A stretch of DNA of 64,000 bases from Cytospora piceicola (taxonomy: Eukaryota > Ascomycota > Sordariomycetes > Diaporthales > Cytosporaceae). Each line of letters starts with the position of its first letter. Positions within the stretch are counted from its first letter, which is position 1. The stretch covers positions 310,001 to 374,000 of the forward strand of contig JALQBC010000012.1 in NCBI GenBank assembly GCA_023375675.1. The letters run 5' to 3'. The position numbers and the translations under genes are program-made. The notes below the pieces were generated by a model. It was not told where the DNA came from and ran no database searches. It was given only the letters and a program-made list of their open reading frames with translations. This document shows positions 58,401 to 64,000 of this stretch, one piece after another.

Positions 58401-59092
58401 CATGACAGGTTGGTCTCGCGCATATGGTCATCGTGTGGACAGTAGACCCCTTGCTCCGGTCTTTAGGCATTTCAGTCTGTAAGAGTCCAGAGAGATAATT
58501 TCACAATCAGACATTTACACTTTTCAGCCGGAAATGCCCACAACCCGGATACAATTTTGCTGTCCGACAACGAAAGCACAAGCGGCGACCATTCCCTCCA
58601 ACATCCGACGACCCATGCAGATACAGACAGGAAAGCGGATACGCACATGTCTGTTATGTTGAAGACGGGGCCCAGGGGGCACGACGCATTGGTTAGAGAG
58701 CCGTTGCAGAAATCGAAGTCGGCTGCGTAGGGCTCGTAGGTCAAGACGTCTATCTTGCTATGCAGTGTCGTAAGGAGATTGGCGGAGGTAGGAAACGGAT
58801 CATCAACAATCTTGCCGTCGGTAAAGTTCGGATTGTTCCATTCGTCGCTGCCCCAGGCAGGAAGGGCCACAGTCGTCGGATTGTAAGCACCTGTCACGTT
58901 GCCCCAAACAGTGACCCTGAGGTTATGGCTCGGGCCCTTGTTGTCGAATGTGGCGCCTACATAGAGCGGAATCCATTGTAGTTGGGGGGGATCGCTGTCC
59001 TTGGTCGCAGAGGGAAGGCAGTTCTCGAACTTGGAGAGGAGGACGGCGAGTGCAGGCTGCAGCAAGAACGACAAAAACATGAGGGTGCTCAT
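55442..59092 (-). CDS. TRP-like ion channel/flavin carrier-like membrane protein (Pkd2/Flc family) with long cytoplasmic tail
   Basis: Predicted multi-pass channel-like protein of the plasma membrane or secretory pathway, a family tied to calcium homeostasis and wall integrity. Two exons, 59092-58647 and 58322-55442, give 1108 residues. The 324-bp intron is long for this genome (donor GTGCGT, acceptor TAG). The start MSTLMFLSFLLQPALA is a signal peptide. An ML-like lipid-binding luminal domain follows (FENCLPSAT, LRVTVWGNVTGAY, FDFCNGSLTNASCPLGPVFN), then about nine membrane segments, including FLPLLVLLSVGFATVFASIY, MMVWLLVIIGSAALITQLG and ALAAVTIVLLLIFAGWLLYL. From about residue 620 the tail is Ser/Pro/Arg-rich and disordered. 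The open frame extends upstream to 59440, but the signal peptide marks 59092 as start. Confidence 0.87.
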
Positions 59093-59506
59093 TTTGCCAT
59101 TGCGATTGACTGCAGGAGACGAAGGTCGGAGGCGTCGGTATCTCGTCGTCGCGATAGCTTCGTCGGCGTGGTTCGGCCTGGACCCGGGAGGTTCCTCGAG
59201 AAGGCCTTCTTCTTTCCTCCTCTCGGCACACAAGGTTCCATCTAAGCAAGTTCCCCATGCGACAGGCCGCGGCTGAACTGGGCCCTCCCTCCCGGCAGCA
59301 TGTTCGGAGTGAGACAGCACGTGACCGAATTCATTCTCTGGAGGGATCGCATCTAGCATGCGCATGATTGGCACGGCGCGATGAGAAGCGAAGGTTCGGG
59401 ATCGCAAGGTGGATGGAAGAGGTATCAGTGGTTCTGTCAATTACTGGACATCTTGGGAAGTCGTGCTCGGCTGAGGCTCTCGAGGTGGATCTCGTTCGCG
59501 CTTCGG

Positions 59507-59552
59507 GTTGACTTGACGTTGACTTTGACGTTGACTTGACTTGACTTGACTT
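59507..59552 (+). repeat. TTGAC/TTTGACG short tandem repeats
   Basis: Several tandem TTGAC units, some as TTGACGTTGAC or TTTGACG, about 420 bp upstream of the channel gene start. They may lie in its promoter. Confidence 0.7.
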
Positions 59553-59665
59553 GGACGGGAGCTCAAGTGGGAAGGGAGGGATCTCGCGAGCGTCTTCGGA
59601 GTCGCTCGCTGACGATTTGGGATGTTCTGTCGCCTAGGATGTCTTTCCGGCAGGGCGACGGACCA

Positions 59666-59689
59666 GCTTCAAGGCTTCAAGGCTTCAAG
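59666..59689 (+). repeat. (GCTTCAAG)3 tandem repeat
   Basis: Three exact copies of the 8-mer GCTTCAAG in non-coding DNA upstream of the channel gene. Confidence 0.85.
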
Positions 59690-60271
59690 GGTGTTCGGCA
59701 AGTATGTACCTTAGCCTGGCTAGTGCTAGAGCGTATGCTATCTATCTATCCTTCTTCCGGACTCGAAACGGTTTCGTGCAAGTCGGTGAACAGTTCGGTT
59801 GAGATGACGTGGACACGAGGGCAAAGGACGGACGAGTCGGGCTATGCTGGTTATAGGACTTTCCAAGTATTAAGGAGTAGTGGTAGGGGATGACAATCGC
59901 CCGGCCAATTTAAAGATTTACGACGATGGGATGGGGTTGATTACTTTTTAGTAGGTAAATAGTGACCTAAGTAGGTAGCACGGCCTGCACGGCTAATAGC
60001 TAATACGGGGGTGGGTAGACAGGTACAAAAGGTTGGCCTGGCCGTCGTCTGGACCTGAACGCGGCGGCGCGGCGGCGGGGGCTTTTAGTCCCCTGAACCC
60101 TGGCGCTTGGGTGAAAGAACCAACTGGACGAGATGGAACTTGGCACTCCCTGTTTGGAAATTCGAGGTGGGGCCTGGCAACCTGCACAGCCCAGGCCGAA
60201 ACACAACTCTGTCTGCTCTCGGACCAGGCCACCCTGGGTGCTCCTGGTGTTTGGTGGAGGGGACTATGGCA

Positions 60272-60330
60272 GTTATGGGACCATGTTATGGACCATGTTA
60301 TGGACCATGTTATGGACCATGTTATGGGAC
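60272..60330 (+). repeat. 12-bp tandem repeat (GTTATGGACCAT)
   Basis: Three exact GTTATGGACCAT units, with a 13-bp variant GTTATGGGACCAT before and a partial unit after. The repeat is open in several frames, but no gene contains it. Confidence 0.85.
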
Positions 60331-60534
60331 GGGGGACAACACATCACAACATAACGACACAACACTACACAGTAGATACAACAAATACAGATCCAGATAC
60401 AGATACAACAGACCACACCACACCACATCACGGTCTGATAACCCAGCCAAACGTAGGGAACGAGGGGCAAGAATCTATATAAATAAGGAAATTACAAAAC
60501 TGAACAAAAGGAAGGGCTACGCATCATGATTACA

Positions 60535-60563
60535 ATCATCATCACCATCATCACCATCATCAT
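60535..60563 (+). repeat. (CAT/CAC)n repeat
   Basis: ATCATC/ACCATC units in non-coding DNA, following a stretch rich in CAGATACAGATAC and CACACCA near 60380-60425. Confidence 0.7.
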
Positions 60564-61207
60564 GCTTGCTTTCCCGCAGTGCTTTATTACAACCGGATCC
60601 AATCGATACCTCCAAAGCTATTACTGTAAGTATATAAGGTCCCGTAATTACTGTCCGAGCATGATTGATGTCTATCGCATTCATGCCTAACAGCCTGACC
60701 ACCAGACAACCAAACAACCAGACTCTGGGTTCACCTCGATGATGTATGATATGATACGATATGATATGCATATGCAACTGCAGTACATAGATACGGTACA
60801 GTACCCCCTGCCTCACTCTCTCTCCGACAAACAAATCCTCGGGACTGCTACCGTTACACTAGCAGTGTCATGTTGCGTCCGCCCGTTGCGCTGCATGGCC
60901 CATCTGTGTCGTGCAAGTCTTCACTTCACCCCCCCCCCCCCGAGAACTTTACGGACGAACCAGCGTCCCGGGAGACCCTGATTTCTCAAACCGCCTTGCG
61001 CGCGAACCACCTGTATGTAGGTCCCATTATGGTGTTCATATTCTATTTTCAGCAACACGAAACCAGAGAACCAGATGCCTTACCCCCTCCCCCCTTCGTT
61101 TCTGGTGCCCGCTGTGTCTCCACCACCGCTCCGGCGCCAAGGACTCTGTCGGGCCCGTGTCGGTCTTTATTTCTCCCTACTCCTTCACGGTTGTAAAGAT
61201 GATATTA

Positions 61208-61648
61208 TCATCTGCATCGAGGAGCCTGCTTGGTCTGGAGTCTTGGTTCGCATAGTTCATCTACGAACGTGAGAGGGAAGCGCGCTAGGGGCTGTAGTAT
61301 AAATCTCCCATTGATATGGCACACAGCCTTCAAGGTGGGGCTGCCGTCACCTGGTACTATCTTAATCTTCTTGTCCAACCCGGTACTGATCCGCGAAACC
61401 CTCTGAACGAATGCTTCAAGTAGATGCTCCGTGCCTTGCTTTCTTACCAAACCCCACTGCGAGCTCTCTTTTGGCTTTCGCAGTGCCTGCTCGCCTTTTC
61501 TCGACAGAGTGAGTTGGCTCGTTAGCATCACAAGGGGGTAATACGAGGTCTTGCCCGTCCAATGGGGATGCAGCCGGCCGCTATCAAGAGACCAGACGAG
61601 GGACTTAACGATACAGGAGCGGTGACAGTGCCTTAGGCTGGCGAGCAT
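61208..61648 (-). other. Doubtful 146-codon open frame
   Basis: An isolated frame with fairly even amino-acid use and charged segments (SRKGEQALRKPKESSQWG, GLDKKIKIVPGDG). It has no signal peptide, domain or visible splice partner and no recognised family. It may be chance or a decayed gene. It is kept only because its composition is less biased than other intergenic frames. Confidence 0.15.
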
Positions 61649-62188
61649 CTGACATCGAGGATGGCATTTAATGCAGCACGGAAGCCAGGCCCGAGGTGGC
61701 GCAGCTCCTTATCCCGTTCCCTTGACGCAGCTATCATGTAGTGCTTCCGGGCAGCTGCAGTATGCTGGGGACTATGAGGTAACTTTTGGACCGAGGTCCA
61801 GGTAAGTGCAGTGGTTTTGTCTTAAGAGGACCCGAATGGGCAGAATGAAATCAAGCCCAAGGTCTTGATGCCGCTCGCATGCTGTACTCAACATGGTACG
61901 CTCTTGAAGTGGTGTGAACACCAAGCCTGTTCCTGGTCAACCTGTCATCAGTATCGAGATATTAATAGGAAACATTTGATCCGTATTCTAGCTCAAGTGG
62001 CTCTAGCTAAGCTGATTTCTGCAGGATGACAAACTCTGACAGCAGAACTTCCAGCAGAATGTCTCGATCTCCTCGAAATAACGTGGTTCATGATAACCAT
62101 CTGACACACAGACAAGCCGATACACCTAGGTACGTAACCAGCAAATGGAACCTAGGTAGTATGGTAGCTTTCAGCTCCAACGGGCACA

Positions 62189-64000
62189 CTAAGTAGCGAT
62201 ACCTTTTCCCTTGACCACCTTTCGGAGGTTGATAGCCACCTCGGCCTTCTCATCCAGCGTATCTTCCGCCCAGGCAAATACAGCATTTTTGAGCCTCTTC
62301 TCGATCTCAACCACGTCTTCCAAGTCTAGATTAGTGCACAGTCCTCCATTGTCCACCGCTTCGCCCTCTTTGACCCCTATCTGGTTTTGCCGAAGATTCT
62401 TCGTGTCAGCCTTCACGACCAGCACAAGGTGCTGTATCTCCTGTCCCTGAGGAATTGTTTCTAGAGGCACCTTGTCGGTCATGGTCCTCTTGATCGACTG
62501 GCGCGCCCGGCCTCGATGCTCTGCCTCTGAGCGCTGCCTCCTCATCAAATACTCCCGCGGGCCTTCATCGATACGTATATCCTCGGCGTTTCCGGTGTCG
62601 GGATTTGGCGCGTGTGTATGCGGGGCCGCGTGGTCTTCTGGCGACCTGAGAGGGGCGAGCCTTGGTGCATAGGAGGATTCGGCACGGGAGTCATCTTTCC
62701 TGAGACTCCTTGAGTGCTCAATACGATGCCGGGTGTCAATGCTAGTGTCTCCAGGGAAGCCAGAAGTTCGACTATCCTGGCCCGCGTGGCTTCCACCATT
62801 TGGCCTCTTGGGCTTTCGGAATGATGGATTGGGTTTCGCGGGAACGTCGTTGATGTGCATCTGTGGTTGGGGATGTTGTTTCTCCTGTCTTGCCCTTGGT
62901 CCTCCGAAGGATAATTTCAACTGGACAAGGCCATCTGGATCGACGTTCTCATCCGGTTCATTACGATGACCCCTGAGATCGGGCAAAGTGTACCTGCCAT
63001 CCGACTTTGCAAGTTGCAATGGTGGCCAAGGCATATCGTAGTTCGGTGGACTATAGAATGCCTGAGAAACCCCAATATTGGCTGCTGGGCTGGGGTCACG
63101 AACACCCAGTATTCCCGTACGCGTAGTACGGTGCGGATGTAGATCACCAGGTGGTCCTCCTAACTTTCGAGGCCGCAATACCGGGAGCTCCTCCTCAGAT
63201 GTTTCGCCGACCCCGAGAATTTCTGACTTTGGACAGTGACTGAGACTCTGGACGATGTCAACAGAAATGTTATCGTTGGCGACGGGTTTCCGTGTAGGAG
63301 CCGACATTTTGGCGATGACCCAAGGGTTCAAACCCTCCTTCGAGTGTTCGTTAGATGCCTCCAGCTGGCTGTCTCTGTCTTGCTGCCCCCGAAAACGCAA
63401 GGCAAGCATCTCAGTCTCTTCGTCGGATGACATGTTAGGGTCCACCGACATGTCTACAACGAAACCTCTCTTGCGGCTCTGATCAAAAGCAGTGACGGCC
63501 TGACATGGTATATCCTCTCGACCGCCGTGCTGAGGCACTGCATTCGTAGCTGGCTCAACTTGCTCGTTCCGGATATCCTTCATCTCCGTTCGTGAACGGA
63601 CTATGTTGACATCTTGGATCGTAATGTCCCCCGGCGACGCATGGTCAAGCTGCGGCTGCCTTGTCCGCGGTTTGCATTGCGAGATTGAGCTGTCCAACAT
63701 GCCTGCCATCAACGGAGACTCACATGCATGTCTAGGAAAGGGACTGTCTCGTGGGAGCCCGATTCCACCGGGTTGCTGAGTAGGCTTTGTGTCTGTTCCC
63801 AACACATGTGGATGTAGAGGACTTGAGTAGCTCGACATCGGTGACTGAGGAGGATGGATATTAACACCACCCGCGGTATCTTCAAGATTCAATGTTGCAT
63901 CCAATATTGACGGCTCATCTCCCTCAGGCCCACCACTGCTTGGTGGAGGCGTGCGCGTTTGTGTTCGACGTATGAGGGGTCGCTTTTCGATAGTCACGAA
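62189..64000 (-). CDS. Unknown, largely disordered protein; 5' end beyond window
   Basis: Not recognised. The frame is open from the right edge to the stop at 62189, giving at least 603 residues with the start outside the window. Most of the sequence is polar, Pro/Ser/Arg/Asp-rich and probably disordered (for example SSDEETEMLALRFRGQQD near the middle, EHRGRARQSIKRTMTDKV near the C-terminus). The last about 90 residues look folded: IQHLVLVVKADTKNL, then NLDLEDVVEIEKRLKNAVFA, WAEDTLDEKAEVAINLRKV and a basic end. No membrane segment or signal is seen in the visible part. The pattern of a long disordered region with a small C-terminal helical domain suggests a regulatory or nuclear protein, but that is a guess. 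Confidence 0.7.
   Translation of the reverse strand, partial: FVTIEKRPLIRRTQTRTPPPSSGGPEGDEPSILDATLNLEDTAGGVNIHPPQSPMSSYSSPLHPHVLGTDTKPTQQPGGIGLPRDSPFPRHACESPLMAGMLDSSISQCKPRTRQPQLDHASPGDITIQDVNIVRSRTEMKDIRNEQVEPATNAVPQHGGREDIPCQAVTAFDQSRKRGFVVDMSVDPNMSSDEETEMLALRFRGQQDRDSQLEASNEHSKEGLNPWVIAKMSAPTRKPVANDNISVDIVQSLSHCPKSEILGVGETSEEELPVLRPRKLGGPPGDLHPHRTTRTGILGVRDPSPAANIGVSQAFYSPPNYDMPWPPLQLAKSDGRYTLPDLRGHRNEPDENVDPDGLVQLKLSFGGPRARQEKQHPQPQMHINDVPAKPNPSFRKPKRPNGGSHAGQDSRTSGFPGDTSIDTRHRIEHSRSLRKDDSRAESSYAPRLAPLRSPEDHAAPHTHAPNPDTGNAEDIRIDEGPREYLMRRQRSEAEHRGRARQSIKRTMTDKVPLETIPQGQEIQHLVLVVKADTKNLRQNQIGVKEGEAVDNGGLCTNLDLEDVVEIEKRLKNAVFAWAEDTLDEKAEVAINLRKVVKGKGIAT

Larger units (their letters stand above)
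59093..62188. other. Intergenic region with tandem repeats upstream of the channel gene
   Basis: About 3.1 kb between the channel gene start (-) and the stop of the right-edge gene (-). It contains TTGAC-type repeats (59507-59552), three GCTTCAAG copies (59666-59689), a 12-bp tandem repeat (60272-60330) and a CAT/CAC repeat (60535-60563). One 146-codon minus frame at 61208-61648 is listed separately as doubtful. Confidence 0.5.

Noticed and set aside
59093..59440. N-terminal extension of the Pkd2/Flc-like protein
   Set aside because: It would bury the signal peptide MSTLMFLSFLLQPALA about 115 residues inside the protein.
1..64000. Transposons, phage-like or defence-type systems
   Set aside because: No transposase, reverse transcriptase, integrase, terminal repeats, CRISPR repeats or NLR-type genes are recognised anywhere in the window.

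Overview
This is nuclear DNA of a filamentous ascomycete (Pezizomycotina), most likely a Sordariomycete. The signs are short introns (about 47-150 bp) with GTAAGT-type donors and CTAAC/CTGAC branch sites, several kilobases of non-coding DNA between some genes, and typical fungal families: GH17 wall protein, Pkd2/Flc-like TRP channel, Reg1-like PP1 regulator, CYT-4-type RNase and DHA2 transporter. Species cannot be fixed by reading alone. I find 19 protein genes (two cut by the window edges, one with an unresolved 5' end). I find no tRNA, rRNA, transposon, CRISPR array or prokaryotic-type system.

Layout. 1-1574 (-): 5' part of a Ser/Thr-rich GH17 wall glucanase. 4928-8185 (+): mitochondrial RNase II-family enzyme like CYT-4/Dss1. 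9849-11662 (-): Reg1-like PP1 regulator. About 9.9 kb without a supportable gene follows. 21547-28848 is a compact housekeeping block: TRM5 (-) and an AlkB dioxygenase (+) are divergent and 187 bp apart, then NUS1 (-) and SEC10 (+) form a second divergent pair. 29688-31004 (+): one-pass membrane protein with two Cys modules. 31872-39878: SERCA Ca2+ pump (+), proteasome subunit PUP3 (-), TUG/UBX protein (+), ribosomal protein eL36 (-). 41506-47734 (+) is more accessory in character: DHA2 transporter, small secreted AA1-like protein, secreted class 3 lipase. 50502-51821 (+): 14-3-3. 52725-about 53540 (-): GC-rich unknown protein. 55442-59092 (-): Pkd2/Flc-like channel. 62189 to the right edge (-): unknown disordered protein.

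How the genes relate. There are no operons and no biosynthetic cluster. Shared themes are the secretory pathway and cell surface (NUS1 for dolichol, SEC10 for exocytosis, SERCA for ER calcium, TUG/UBX for Cdc48 trafficking, the TRP-like channel, GH17) and RNA or nucleic-acid methylation chemistry (TRM5, AlkB). The most useful gene-model points are very small exons: an 8-nt exon in 14-3-3, and in PUP3 a coding exon holding only the ATG followed by a 19-nt exon. Intergenic DNA has many short palindromic ACCTACCTAGGTAGGT-type motifs and microsatellites.
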